A stretch of 64,000 bases of DNA from JAGVJT01 sp964513205 (GTDB lineage Bacteria > Pseudomonadota > Gammaproteobacteria > Legionellales > Legionellaceae), in the NCBI GenBank assembly GCA_964513205.1, contig CAZELP010000009.1, forward strand, positions 1 to 64,000, in the 5' to 3' direction. The notes beneath the pieces were generated by a model. That model saw only the letters and a program-made list of their open reading frames with translations, searched no databases and was not told the origin of the DNA. Each line of letters opens with the position of its first letter. Positions within the stretch are counted from its first letter, which is position 1. Below, one piece after another: positions 33,440 through 43,124 of this stretch. The position numbers and the translations under genes were made by a program.

Positions 33440-34699
33440 TTATGAAGGCTTACTTTGTTTCAAGTACAAATAGGATAAAAGAGCGGCTAGAAAGGCCACT
33501 ATAAAACTTAAAATCATCGGAAAAACAATCGATAAAATACTCACAAGACCGCCAAAAACACAGATGAGAGCATCTCCTAGGGTTCGAAGGCTTTGTTGTA
33601 TCCCCAAAACCTCACCTTGTGTGTCTGCATTGGTCATGTCAGAAAGATGTATGGTTGTTGTGGTGGTAACGGTTGTAATGCCAAGCCCAATTAATCCAAA
33701 AAAAATTAACATTAAAAATGGATGCTGAAAAAGAACCATACATGCCCAAATGCATGCCGAAAAAAATATTCCATGAGTAATGATTTGATTCCGCTGCCAG
33801 TGCCGAGAAAGGTATTCGGGAATATAAATGGCACCAAGAGCCAAGGCGAAGGAAAGAGCGATGTTGTAAATGGCGATCATCGATGGTGTCATCTCCCATT
33901 TTCCAGTGAGATAAATGGCGCTAAACTCATAAAAAATATCAACAGAAAATGTAAATAGAGTACTAATGAAGAGGAGATGTTTCAGATGTGGTAGGCGCAA
34001 CAATAGAACTTTAATGTGCCGAAAGATATGAAATTGGTGCAGGAAGGCTTCTTTTTCAATTGGTTTTGAGGGAGGGTTTGTGGGTAGTTTTCTGTATACC
34101 AGTATAAAAATGGCAATTGTTGCCAAAAATGCAAATAAGAAAGGAAGGCTATAAGAAAAGTAAGTGGAAATATTTTGATCGGAAAGCAATCCACCGAACA
34201 ACGGGCCTGCAATGTATCCCAAGGAGCCAATGCTATTGATTCGTCCGAAACTCGCATATTTATTAATGGTTTTAAAGTCAGCGGCAAATGCCGTTGCAAT
34301 GGTATACGTTCCCTCCATGAATCCTGTGATGAACTGTCCCAACAATAAAAGCCATAGTGCATTGAGTTCAAATGCTGAAACAATACAACCATAACCAATT
34401 CCGCATCCGGCTAAACTAATCAACAGCATTTTTTTACGTCCGTAACGATCTGAGTTTCGCCCAAGAATGGGAGAGCCAATAAACTGCCCCAGAGGAAAGC
34501 AGGCTAAAGTCAGACCTAAGATGAACAGTCGCTCAGTCTCACTCCATGATAACGGAAGCAAGGCGTTTGCTGTTGATTTTAAAAAAAGAGGAGGGAAGAT
34601 AGGGTACGCAATAGATGCGTTTAAAAAACTCATAAAGACAATTGCACAAATGACGCGGAATTGTTTTTTTTCTTCTTTACAACTCTCAGATTGATTCAT
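33440..34699 (-). CDS. MFS transporter
   Basis: About 419 residues with around 12 membrane helices. The MFS loop 2-3 signature is GRNSDRYGRKKML, and the helix 5 region shows SIGSLGYIAGPLFGGLLSD, typical of drug:H+ antiporter-like members (TetA/MdtG-like). A charged N-terminal tail (ESCKEEKKQ) precedes helix 1. The ATG at 34699 is chosen because the longer frame's leader contains TATACT, a likely -10. Substrate not predictable. It stands alone, divergent from the NadD-like gene. Confidence 0.88.
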   Translation of the reverse strand: MNQSESCKEEKKQFRVICAIVFMSFLNASIAYPIFPPLFLKSTANALLPLSWSETERLFILGLTLACFPLGQFIGSPILGRNSDRYGRKKMLLISLAGCGIGYGCIVSAFELNALWLLLLGQFITGFMEGTYTIATAFAADFKTINKYASFGRINSIGSLGYIAGPLFGGLLSDQNISTYFSYSLPFLFAFLATIAIFILVYRKLPTNPPSKPIEKEAFLHQFHIFRHIKVLLLRLPHLKHLLFISTLFTFSVDIFYEFSAIYLTGKWEMTPSMIAIYNIALSFALALGAIYIPEYLSRHWQRNQIITHGIFFSACIWACMVLFQHPFLMLIFFGLIGLGITTVTTTTTIHLSDMTNADTQGEVLGIQQSLRTLGDALICVFGGLVSILSIVFPMILSFIVAFLAALLSYLYLKQSKPS

Positions 34700-34864
34700 G
34701 CAAATTCTCTGAGTGCGGAAAATTAAAGTATACCGAATAAACATTAAAAAGGGAGGAGAATCTTACCAAGGAATTTAAACATTTATGTAGAGCCCAATAG
34801 GTATCGAGAATTCCAGATCATTTTGATATGATGTTTTTATCTTATTGGCAATATTGGATTGAAT

Positions 34865-35896
34865 ATGTTTTTTCTTGATTTCCTGCAATCCATTCAGCAT
34901 GATGCCCCGAAAAAAATATATGTCTTAACGACAAACAGTGCTGTTTTGGAAACACCTATTTCTTTGAGCACTGATGAAATTCAACAGTTGATTGATTTTG
35001 CAGTTCAGCATCATCCTTTTATTGAGTTTCAGTCAAAAAAAATCCCTATGTTGACCTTTTTAATGAGTCTTGGCACTCAAATAAGCCGAGATCAACAGGA
35101 TTTAATTTTAGGATTTAAAGATCCGCGTTTTGAAGAGTTAATTATTCAAACGGCAGAACAAAAAATTGCTTATACCAATGCAGACGTTCCTTTTTCAGCG
35201 GTTTTTGGCTTAAGTGCAAATCCGCCGACAATGGGGCATTTGATGTTCATTCAACACCTTCTGACTCAATATGCTGATGTGCATGTGGTTTTAAATGGAC
35301 AATCTCCACTAAAAAAGAAAGAAGAGTACGCGCCTGCTGATTTGCGACTTGAAATGTTGTCTGACATGCTAAGCGCATCAGATTTACCTCTGAAACAGTG
35401 TTTGATTGAGCGTGTCGAAATTGACAGAGAATACCCCTCTAGGATGATTGCGACATTGAGTTTATTAACACTCAGTTCAGCTATTTCCAAGCGATGGGTG
35501 CTTGTTCTTGGAATTGATGTTTTGTTTCATTTTCTTGAATGGTATCAATGGGATCGTATTGGTCACTTATGTGAGCTTAAATTTTATCCGCGTCCAGGTG
35601 TTGTCATCGATGTAGATAACATGTTGACTTCTCTGCAGAAAATGACAGAGCAGGGAATGTCGATTACATTGGTTTATGATACGGTTTCTTTAAAAGAAAA
35701 ATACCGCTCTATTTGTTCGCAGTTAAACAAACCTGTCACGCTTGTGCATGAGCCCTTTTGTTTTTTGGAAAGTGCTTCTTGTGAATTACGTCAATATTAT
35801 AAAAGTGCCACACCACAGGATACGCCTCCTGCAACCATCCATGCTTCTGTTGATCAGAAAATCAGAAAATTAAAGCTCTATGGATTTGATGAGTAA
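34865..35896 (+). CDS. NadD-like nucleotidyltransferase with N-terminal extension
   Basis: 344 residues. The C-terminal two thirds are a cytidylyltransferase-like fold: GLSANPPTMGHL (about residue 115) is the GxFxPxHxGH-type nucleotide motif, LVLGIDVLFHFLEWYQWD fits the middle of nicotinate-nucleotide adenylyltransferase, and SASCELRQYY replaces ISSTxIR. The first 110 residues are extra and unrecognised. NadD makes deamido-NAD, but the changed terminal motif and the extension mean this may be a paralogue with another substrate. Start is ATG 34865. Its last 19 bases overlap the convergent asparagine-synthase-like gene. Confidence 0.7.
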   Translation: MFFLDFLQSIQHDAPKKIYVLTTNSAVLETPISLSTDEIQQLIDFAVQHHPFIEFQSKKIPMLTFLMSLGTQISRDQQDLILGFKDPRFEELIIQTAEQKIAYTNADVPFSAVFGLSANPPTMGHLMFIQHLLTQYADVHVVLNGQSPLKKKEEYAPADLRLEMLSDMLSASDLPLKQCLIERVEIDREYPSRMIATLSLLTLSSAISKRWVLVLGIDVLFHFLEWYQWDRIGHLCELKFYPRPGVVIDVDNMLTSLQKMTEQGMSITLVYDTVSLKEKYRSICSQLNKPVTLVHEPFCFLESASCELRQYYKSATPQDTPPATIHASVDQKIRKLKLYGFDE

Positions 35897-37518
35897 AAAG
35901 GTTTTAGCATATAACCTTTTATACTACGTCTCAGACGAATTGGGTGAGTTTGATTTTCAATCAAATGTTTTAAAGGAAGATCGCGAAAAGCGTCTCGGTA
36001 TTCTCCACTAACAAATTTACTTTGATAGTGTGTCATTGTGGAAGGGACGATATCTAGACCTTCTTTTTTTAAATACTCTGAAAATATTCCATTGGGAAAA
36101 AATTGATTGAGGTAGCGTCGCATGAGATAGCGCCCAATGTGTTGATGGCGTTTTTCAGAAAAAGGAATGGCAAGAAAAAACTCAAGCAGTTTGGGATACA
36201 AAAGGGGGTATCGATATTCAAATCCCATTTTTTTTCCTATAAGGCTGCTGTATTCAATTCTCATTCGAACTTCGTGACTGTCTTTTCCTTGCAACAATGA
36301 GTACTCGGCTTCTCGCAGTGTTTTGTAAGCTGTTTTACTGTAAGGATGAATCGAAGAAATCACTTGTTTAGAGGTCTCGCAAAAGAGATTATTCAAAGCT
36401 ATTTGGGCTTGTTTTATGGCAATTATCGCCTCTCTTAAAGAGGGATAACGATAACCAAGAAAAGTAAAAGCTGATCGTAATTTTTTGATTTTACTTCGAT
36501 TGGCCTTTGGACCCAAAAGGCTTTCCCAGACTGCTTCATAATTTTTTTGTGCGATCAGTTCCGGTAGAAAAAAGTTATAAGGAAGTGGAGTCGATACGCC
36601 TTGATCGCCTCCAAATCCTGAAAGCAATAATTTGTATTGATCACGAGAAACGGCTTGATGAAGGGGATAAGCAAACATAAAAAAAAGATAAGGTGCAGGT
36701 CCCTGGAACCATTGAGCGTATTCATCAAATACACTCAGTAAATCTAATTTTTCTGGCGCAATCCGTACGATGTCTGCATCAGGATAGGTTTCAAAAAAAT
36801 TTTCTTCATAGCGGGTTTGATAGCGTCTTTTTGCATCAGAGTGAGCCGGTGCGTTGTGCATAAATAATTTAGGGTGTAAACCTATGTTACGTGCTGCACA
36901 ATAGACCGATGTGGAATCAAGGCCGGCACTAAACTCACTCGCAATTGCTGTATGTCGATGTGTTGCGTTTTCCACGGCTTCGTCAAGTAATTGAGAAAAA
37001 TGCTCAACGTAATCGTTTGAGTTGGAGTAGATGATTTTGTCGCCTGTGGGAGTAAGGGCCCAAAAAGCGTGTTTGCTTATTTTCCCGTTGCGGTGAAAAT
37101 GAAGATAATGACCAGGCTCGACTCGATATACTCCTTGATAAAGTGTATTGTCCGAATACTCGTGTGAGGTAGAAAAAAGTTTGAGTAATTCTTCTTTTGA
37201 AAAGTCGGGGGTTCTCGGTAAAATAGAAAATAAATCAGGTAAATTCGAATCTAGATAGACGGACCAGAGATGTCCATTTTGAGTATAGTATAGCGGTTCC
37301 ATACCAAGATGATCTCGAATGATGACAAGCTCGCTGCCTGATTCGTGTAACACAGCTGCTGCGAATGGTTCATGATGATTCGCCCATAAGGATGCATCAA
37401 AAATGTCTTGGTAGCTTTCAAATCCTTCTGGCAGAATTCCTTCTGAAAATAGAATCGTTCCGTTTTTTATTTTTTTTGAAATAAGGTGTTTTGAGTGAAC
37501 TTCATATTGTGTCATCAT
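35878..37518 (-). CDS. asparagine-synthase-like protein lacking the glutaminase cysteine
   Basis: 546 residues. The N-terminal half has the class II amidotransferase fold, including RDHLGMEPLYY, but lacks the N-terminal nucleophile Cys (it begins MMTQYEV), so it cannot hydrolyse glutamine. The synthetase half has the PP-loop FSAGLDSTSVY (consensus SGGxDS) and GFGGDQG, where AsnB has GDGGDE. Such inactive-glutaminase forms include beta-lactam synthetase and lasso-peptide cyclases, so amide bond formation with another acceptor is possible. The start codon overlaps the rnc stop (ATGATGA), giving a lepA-lepB-rnc operon with this gene where era usually stands. Confidence 0.82.
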   Translation of the reverse strand: MMTQYEVHSKHLISKKIKNGTILFSEGILPEGFESYQDIFDASLWANHHEPFAAAVLHESGSELVIIRDHLGMEPLYYTQNGHLWSVYLDSNLPDLFSILPRTPDFSKEELLKLFSTSHEYSDNTLYQGVYRVEPGHYLHFHRNGKISKHAFWALTPTGDKIIYSNSNDYVEHFSQLLDEAVENATHRHTAIASEFSAGLDSTSVYCAARNIGLHPKLFMHNAPAHSDAKRRYQTRYEENFFETYPDADIVRIAPEKLDLLSVFDEYAQWFQGPAPYLFFMFAYPLHQAVSRDQYKLLLSGFGGDQGVSTPLPYNFFLPELIAQKNYEAVWESLLGPKANRSKIKKLRSAFTFLGYRYPSLREAIIAIKQAQIALNNLFCETSKQVISSIHPYSKTAYKTLREAEYSLLQGKDSHEVRMRIEYSSLIGKKMGFEYRYPLLYPKLLEFFLAIPFSEKRHQHIGRYLMRRYLNQFFPNGIFSEYLKKEGLDIVPSTMTHYQSKFVSGEYRDAFRDLPLKHLIENQTHPIRLRRSIKGYMLKPFYSSNP

Positions 37519-38219
37519 GTCCGTTTATCGAGTTTTTGAAGTAATTGTAATAAAGCTCGCGCTGCTTCCTGCTCTGCTTTTCGTCGTGTTTGTCCTACTC
37601 CTGTGGTTTCAAGATCGAGTGCTGAATTTTTAGAGTTTTCTTGAATTGAGCATGTGACCTGGAAACGTGTTTCAGATTCTGTTTCTATGGCTTGTATCAA
37701 ATGATAGTGAGGCAGAGGTTTCTTGCATGCCTGTAAGTATTCTTGAAGCTCTGTCTTGGGATCTTTGGTATTTAATGTATCTAAGTTGCTTTCTAGGCGT
37801 GTTTTATACAGTTGCAAAATAATTTTTTGAGAGGCATGAAATCCATTGTCAAGAAAGATTGCGGCAAAAATGGCCTCTAAAGCGTCTGCTAAAATAGAGC
37901 TGCGGCGAAATCCACCTGTTTTGAGTTCGCCAGGACCAAGATGCAGAAAATCACCTAAGTTTAAGTCAGAGGCAATTTCGGCTAAGGTGTCGCCTTTGAC
38001 TAGATGTGCCCTAAGCCGACTCAGTTGTCCTTCGTTTTGTTGAGGAAAACGCTCATACAGCGCCAGTGAGATCACTGCATTTAGAATCGAGTCTCCTAAA
38101 AACTCCAGCCGCTCGTTGTGCTGGCTGGAGGCGCTTCTGTGAGTCAATGCCATTTCTAAATATCTTACATTTGAAAAATGGTATTGAATGCGATCTGCTA
38201 AGCGATTGAGTTTGTTCAA
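37515..38219 (-). CDS. rnc: ribonuclease III
   Basis: 234 residues, standard size. The RNase III signature is ERLEFLGDSIL (about residue 37) and the second acidic pair is in DALEAIFAAIF. A dsRNA-binding domain begins near DPKTELQEYLQ and ends RRKAEQEAARALL. It processes rRNA precursors and double-stranded mRNA. The start overlaps the lepB stop by four bases and the stop overlaps the asparagine-synthase-like start, so translation is coupled along the operon. Confidence 0.96.
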   Translation of the reverse strand: MNKLNRLADRIQYHFSNVRYLEMALTHRSASSQHNERLEFLGDSILNAVISLALYERFPQQNEGQLSRLRAHLVKGDTLAEIASDLNLGDFLHLGPGELKTGGFRRSSILADALEAIFAAIFLDNGFHASQKIILQLYKTRLESNLDTLNTKDPKTELQEYLQACKKPLPHYHLIQAIETESETRFQVTCSIQENSKNSALDLETTGVGQTRRKAEQEAARALLQLLQKLDKRT

Positions 38220-38980
38220 TGTGACCCCATTTTTGAAATCAAATGTCCAATGCGTTTAAAGCGAACTGCATATTGTTGTGCGTCCCAGCTCATCCATACA
38301 AGAAACGCTTTCCCTCTCAAATAATTATCAGAAACAGCACCAAAAAAGCGGCTGTCTGCACTGTCGTCCCGATTATCTCCCATTAAAAAGTAACTGTTTT
38401 GTGGCACTTTGATTTCAAAGTCATCAGAGGATGCACCGGGATGAATGTAGATGTCGTGAGTGACACCATTCAACTCTTCTTGGTAGCGAGCAACTGTTTT
38501 TCCTGAGGCTGGGTCTGTTTCATAATCCAGGAAAGTTTGAGGCATTTCTTTACCATTGATGTAGAGTTTTTTTTGTCGATAGGCAACGGTATCTCCAGGA
38601 ACGCCAATTACACGTTTGATGTAGTCCAATGAAGGGTCTGGCGGCCATCGAAATACAACAATTTCTCCTGTCTTGGGGTGGCTTATGGTGAAGATTTTTT
38701 TCTCGATAACGGGCAATCGAATTCCATAAATAAATTTATTTACTGCAACAAAATCGCCTACAAGCAGAGTGGGTTCAAGTGAGCCGGAAGGAATACGGAA
38801 TGGTTCAATTAAAAAAGAACGGAAAACAAGAACCGCAAGAAAAACAGGAAAAAAAGACACCGTTTTTTCAATAAATTGAGGTCTTTTTTTCGAGCCACGT
38901 CTTCTTAGATAAAGCCAGTCAATTAAGGAAATCAACCCTGTTCCTGCGGTCAATATCACGAGAATTAAAGGAAAATTCAT
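38216..38980 (-). CDS. lepB: signal peptidase I
   Basis: 254 residues with two N-terminal membrane segments (about 1-20 and 42-58) and a periplasmic catalytic domain. Catalytic Ser67 lies in IPSGSLEPTL and Lys122 in DYIKRVIG; the third box GDNRDDSADSRFFG is present. It removes signal peptides from exported preproteins at the inner membrane. It lies 12 bases after lepA and overlaps rnc by four bases. Confidence 0.96.
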   Translation of the reverse strand: MNFPLILVILTAGTGLISLIDWLYLRRRGSKKRPQFIEKTVSFFPVFLAVLVFRSFLIEPFRIPSGSLEPTLLVGDFVAVNKFIYGIRLPVIEKKIFTISHPKTGEIVVFRWPPDPSLDYIKRVIGVPGDTVAYRQKKLYINGKEMPQTFLDYETDPASGKTVARYQEELNGVTHDIYIHPGASSDDFEIKVPQNSYFLMGDNRDDSADSRFFGAVSDNYLRGKAFLVWMSWDAQQYAVRFKRIGHLISKMGSH

Positions 38981-38992
38981 TTTCAGTTCGTC

Positions 38993-40798
38993 CTATTTTT
39001 TTCGATCCGTTTGAAATACTGCCATAAAAGCTTCTTGTGGAATCTCAACGTGTCCAACCTGTTTCATGCGTTTTTTGCCCGCTTTTTGTTTTTCTAACAG
39101 TTTTCGTTTACGAGAAACATCACCACCATAACATTTGGCGATCACGTTTTTACGCAATGCTTTAACTGTTTGTCTGGCGATAATATGCGAACCTAGTGCC
39201 GCTTGAATCGCCACATCAAACATTTGGCGGGGAATAAGGTCACGCATTTTTTCTGCTAGTGCCTTTCCTCTAGTTTGCGCCGCACTTCGATGTACGATGA
39301 CAGACAGCGCATCAACTCGTTCACCGTTGATTAAAATATCCATTTTGACCAGATCAGCTGCTTCAAATTTTAAGAAATTGTAGTCAAGAGAGCCGTATCC
39401 TCGACTAATTGATTTTAATTTGTCAAAAAAATCAGAGACAACTTCACTCATTGGGATATCATAAGTAACAGAGACTTGGCGGCCACTATAAGTCATACTG
39501 ACTTGAATTCCACGTCTTTCTACACATAGACTGATAATTGAGCCCAAGTAATCTTGCGGCACAAGAATATTGGCTCGAACAATGGGTTCGAACATTCTTG
39601 CAATTTGCTGTGTGGGGGGAAGTTTTGATGGGTTATCAATAACGATTGTTTCGCCCTTTGTTGTTTCGAGCTGATAAATAACCGTTGGTGCGGTTGAGAT
39701 GAGTTCAAGATTGTATTCTCGCTCAAGTCGTTCTTGGATAATCTCCATGTGCAACATGCCCAAAAATCCACATCGGAAACCAAATCCTAGAGCCTCAGAT
39801 GACTCAGGCTCATAAAATAAAGAGGCATCATTTAAGCTTAATTTTGCCAAAGCCTCGCGGAACTCTTCAAAATCATCTGATTGAATTGGAAACAGACCTG
39901 CATAAACTTGCGGTTTTACACGTTTAAAACCAGGAAGTGCGCTAGATGCTTGGTTTTTTTCTAGTGTCAGTGTATCTCCCACAGGAGCGCCTTGAATGTC
40001 TTTGATTCCGGCAACAACATAGCCTACTTCACCTGTTTTTAATCCATCCGTAGGTGTTCTTTTCGGCGTGAAAACGCCAATTTGCGTAACCTCATAAGCA
40101 CGTCCCGTTGAAATAACGCGCATTTTATCGCCTTTTGATAAAGAGCCATTGAAAATGCGCACCAAAGAAACCACCCCAAGATAGCTGTCAAACCAAGAAT
40201 CGATAATTAATGCTTGTAAAGGCGCATCTGTATCGCCTTTGGGGGCAGGGATGTGGGTTATAATGGCTTCTAATACGTCGGGAACACCGATTCCACTTTT
40301 TGCACTGACTCGAATGGCATCGTGTGCCTCGATACCAATGATGTCTTCTATCTCAGCCATCACACGCTCAGGTTCTGCTTGAGGTAAATCAATTTTATTG
40401 AGTACGGGCAACACCGAGAGGGATTGCTCAATAGCCGTATAGCAAACGGCGACCGTTTGAGCTTCTACCCCTTGAGCGGCGTCAACAACGAGCAACGCAC
40501 CTTCACATGCAGCAAGAGAGCGAGAAACTTCGTAACTGAAGTCGACATGACCAGGTGTATCAATGAAATTTAATAGATAGGTTTGACCGTCTTTCGCCTT
40601 ATAATGCAAAGAAACGCTCTGTGCTTTGATGGTGATTCCGCGCTCTCGCTCAATGTCCATGGAATCAAGTACTTGTGCTTCCATTTCTCGATCGGATAAG
40701 CCCCCGCAATGCTGAATAAATCGATCAGCCAGCGTTGATTTACCATGATCAATGTGCGCGATAATTGAAAAATTGCGAATATGCTTTAAATCTGTCAC
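38993..40798 (-). CDS. lepA: elongation factor 4 (LepA), ribosome back-translocase GTPase
   Basis: 601 residues, standard. The GTPase G1 motif is AHIDHGKST, G3 DTPGHVDF, G4 NKIDLP. The LepA-specific C-terminal domain is seen with GGDVSRKRKLLEKQKAGKKRM and QEAFMAVF. Cytosolic, ribosome-associated; improves translation under ionic stress and affects initiation. First gene of the operon lepA-lepB-rnc-asparagine-synthase-like. Divergent from mltB across 137 bases that hold an inverted repeat. Confidence 0.97.
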   Translation of the reverse strand: MTDLKHIRNFSIIAHIDHGKSTLADRFIQHCGGLSDREMEAQVLDSMDIERERGITIKAQSVSLHYKAKDGQTYLLNFIDTPGHVDFSYEVSRSLAACEGALLVVDAAQGVEAQTVAVCYTAIEQSLSVLPVLNKIDLPQAEPERVMAEIEDIIGIEAHDAIRVSAKSGIGVPDVLEAIITHIPAPKGDTDAPLQALIIDSWFDSYLGVVSLVRIFNGSLSKGDKMRVISTGRAYEVTQIGVFTPKRTPTDGLKTGEVGYVVAGIKDIQGAPVGDTLTLEKNQASSALPGFKRVKPQVYAGLFPIQSDDFEEFREALAKLSLNDASLFYEPESSEALGFGFRCGFLGMLHMEIIQERLEREYNLELISTAPTVIYQLETTKGETIVIDNPSKLPPTQQIARMFEPIVRANILVPQDYLGSIISLCVERRGIQVSMTYSGRQVSVTYDIPMSEVVSDFFDKLKSISRGYGSLDYNFLKFEAADLVKMDILINGERVDALSVIVHRSAAQTRGKALAEKMRDLIPRQMFDVAIQAALGSHIIARQTVKALRKNVIAKCYGGDVSRKRKLLEKQKAGKKRMKQVGHVEIPQEAFMAVFQTDRKK

Positions 40799-40845
40799 AG
40801 CCTCTGCCTTTTCTTACGATGACGATAATCATTTTTAGTGGCTTT

Positions 40846-40884
40846 GATTCTATCTTATTTCTGTGATCTGGGGTAGATAGAATC
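40846..40884. promoter_or_regulatory. inverted repeat in the lepA/mltB divergent region
   Basis: GATTCTATCT (40846-40855) and AGATAGAATC (40875-40884) are perfect complements 19 bases apart. Position between two divergent starts suggests an operator or a hairpin, regulator unknown. Confidence 0.4.
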
Positions 40885-40935
40885 GACTTAACATGAGATA
40901 ATTGTTTTAGCTTAATTTAAAGACCCAGGGAAGTC

Positions 40936-41955
40936 ATGATGTTGAAATTGGTTGGATGTTGGTTGGGATTAGGTTTATGTGTGCTGTCGAAAGTGGCCTT
41001 TGCGGATGCTTCTCTGCTGCAAAAACCAGAAGCCCGCTCTTTTATTCAAGAAATGGTAAAAACACACCACTTTAAGCGAGAAGAAGTGGTTCGTGCTTTG
41101 CGTGAAGCCGAATACCAACCTAAAATTATCGAATCAATGGAACGACCCTACGAAAAGAAAACTTGGGATGTTTATCAAGCCATTTTTCTAACTCCACAGC
41201 GCTTGAATGAGGGGCTGGCATTTTGGCAACAAAATCGTGTCGCTTTGGAACAAGCGGAGAAACAATATGGTGTGCCTGCTTCAGTCATTGTTGCGATTAT
41301 TGGAGTTGAAACGCTTTATGGTAAACATCAAGGGACTTATCGTGTGCTGGACGCTTTATCAACATTGGCTTTTTATTATCCAAAACGCTCCGCCTTTTTC
41401 ACAAAAGAGTTAAAGGAGTATTTACTTCTTTGCCGTGAGCATCATGTATCGCCCTCAATTTACAAAGGTTCTTATGCCGGCGCGATGGGTAAGCCACAAT
41501 TTATGCCAAGTAGTTATCGATTTTATGCAGTTGATTTTATTGGGAAAGGTCATTCTAATTTGATGGAAGATGATCAAGATGCCATTGGAAGCGTCGCCAA
41601 CTACTTCCATCAGCACGGGTGGAAAAAAGACCAGCTTGTTGTTCAACCTGTTGAATTGCATGGTTCGCGTTATAAAAAGTTTAATACCAATGCGCGAGTT
41701 CCTGAATATCCTTACTGGCGTCTAGTCAATGCGGGCGTTGTACCCAAATTTCCATCCAGACAACATCCAGAAAAAGCAGGGTTGATTGAGCTGAATACAA
41801 CTCAAGAAGGCGCTGTATATTGGATGGCGTATCCGAATTTTTATGTGATTACTCGTTACAATACCAGTCCGCAATATGCGCTGGTTGTTCATTTACTTGC
41901 TTCGCAGCTTCAACAACAATGGGCCGCGTTACATCAAAACAGTAAACACGCATGA
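40936..41955 (+). CDS. mltB: lytic murein transglycosylase B
   Basis: 339 residues with a signal peptide cut near AFA-DA (about 23). The catalytic Glu is E125 in GVETLYG, and the family block YAGAMGKPQFMPSSY follows. It cleaves glycan strands to 1,6-anhydromuramyl ends in the periplasm. There is no lipobox Cys at the cleavage site, so it seems soluble. Its stop overlaps the gspL start (ATGA), tying wall lysis to type II secretion assembly in this genome. AGGGAA before the ATG is the ribosome site. Confidence 0.94.
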   Translation: MMLKLVGCWLGLGLCVLSKVAFADASLLQKPEARSFIQEMVKTHHFKREEVVRALREAEYQPKIIESMERPYEKKTWDVYQAIFLTPQRLNEGLAFWQQNRVALEQAEKQYGVPASVIVAIIGVETLYGKHQGTYRVLDALSTLAFYYPKRSAFFTKELKEYLLLCREHHVSPSIYKGSYAGAMGKPQFMPSSYRFYAVDFIGKGHSNLMEDDQDAIGSVANYFHQHGWKKDQLVVQPVELHGSRYKKFNTNARVPEYPYWRLVNAGVVPKFPSRQHPEKAGLIELNTTQEGAVYWMAYPNFYVITRYNTSPQYALVVHLLASQLQQQWAALHQNSKHA

Positions 41956-43124
41956 AAACACGAGAATTTGCGACTTGTTTTTTGTTTACCAAACATCTGG
42001 ATGCGGACGGATGTTTGTCTATCCGCTTTAATGCAGATGGCGAAGAGGACGCACCGCTTAAAAAAAGAAACGCTTCTGAAATTTTAGATTTACAGGTAGA
42101 AGCCAAAACAATTGTAGTTTTACCCAGTATTTTAGCGAGTTTGCATCGTCTTGCACTGCCTTGGCTTGGTGAGCGAAAATCGCGTGAAGCCATTCCTTTT
42201 GCTTTAGAGGAAACAGTCGCACAACCTTTTTCAGAAGTGCACTTTGCATTTGATAAAGCACATTATGTAGACGGACAGTATTTAATTGTAGCCATCGACA
42301 CGCAACGTTTATCCACTGTTATCGGTTTATTGGAAGAGTTGGGGCTTGATTTTGACGCCATGACTTTAGATTGGTTTGCACTTCACACAAACGAAGTTCT
42401 GGTTGCTCAGGATTATGTCTTGCTCTCTCTTACTGACTTTAAAGGCACATTAAGCCCGGTACTTGCGCAACGACATCTGATACAAGAAAATCAGCGTTTA
42501 ATAGGACATCGATTTGATGACAGTGCAATTGAAGTTCAATCAGCTGCATTAACCTCTATATCCGGTCTTTTTGATTCTTTTGTTGCCCAGCGATTGCTTT
42601 CTCGGCCGTTTATTAATTTGTGCCAAGGTGATTTTCGACATTATACCGACCGTGAGACTCATTCTCGTTGGTACTCTGTTTGTGGTACTTTGCTTTTCGT
42701 ATGGTTTCTCAGTATTTTGGGGACCAATGCTTTGATGTTACACCGATTAAAAACAGAAGAGGCGGGTATTCATCAGCAAATAATGACCGTTTATCAGGCC
42801 TTTTTTCCGAATGCATCTGCGAATGAAGAACATCCCAGGCTGAAAGTCGAGCAGTTTTTGAGAGAAGAAGAAAGCGGTCGAAAGGGCGATGTTTGGTACA
42901 TTTTAGGACCTTTGGTTAAGTCAATTGAACAGATTGATGGCGTCGATGTAAAACAGTGGGTTTATCAAAACCGAATGATCACGCTAAATATCCTAGCAAA
43001 AAATTTTATGACGCTTGAGCAATTTGAAAATTCGCTTAAAAAACAAAACATTATAGTAAAGCAAACGCATGCAGCTGCCGCAGAAAAAGGGCTTGTAACC
43101 GCGACGTTGGAGCTTCATTCATGA
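41952..43124 (+). CDS. gspL: type II secretion system protein L
   Basis: 390 residues. The cytoplasmic actin-like domain (about 1-238) includes LALPWLGERKSREAIPFALE, the typical GspL stretch. A single membrane helix follows at about 240-262 (CGTLLFVWFLSILGTNAL) and then a periplasmic ferredoxin-like domain (about 300-388). GspL links the GspE ATPase to the inner-membrane platform and to GspM. Coupled by 4-nt overlaps to mltB and gspM. No other gsp genes are in the window. Confidence 0.88.
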   Translation: MKTREFATCFLFTKHLDADGCLSIRFNADGEEDAPLKKRNASEILDLQVEAKTIVVLPSILASLHRLALPWLGERKSREAIPFALEETVAQPFSEVHFAFDKAHYVDGQYLIVAIDTQRLSTVIGLLEELGLDFDAMTLDWFALHTNEVLVAQDYVLLSLTDFKGTLSPVLAQRHLIQENQRLIGHRFDDSAIEVQSAALTSISGLFDSFVAQRLLSRPFINLCQGDFRHYTDRETHSRWYSVCGTLLFVWFLSILGTNALMLHRLKTEEAGIHQQIMTVYQAFFPNASANEEHPRLKVEQFLREEESGRKGDVWYILGPLVKSIEQIDGVDVKQWVYQNRMITLNILAKNFMTLEQFENSLKKQNIIVKQTHAAAAEKGLVTATLELHS

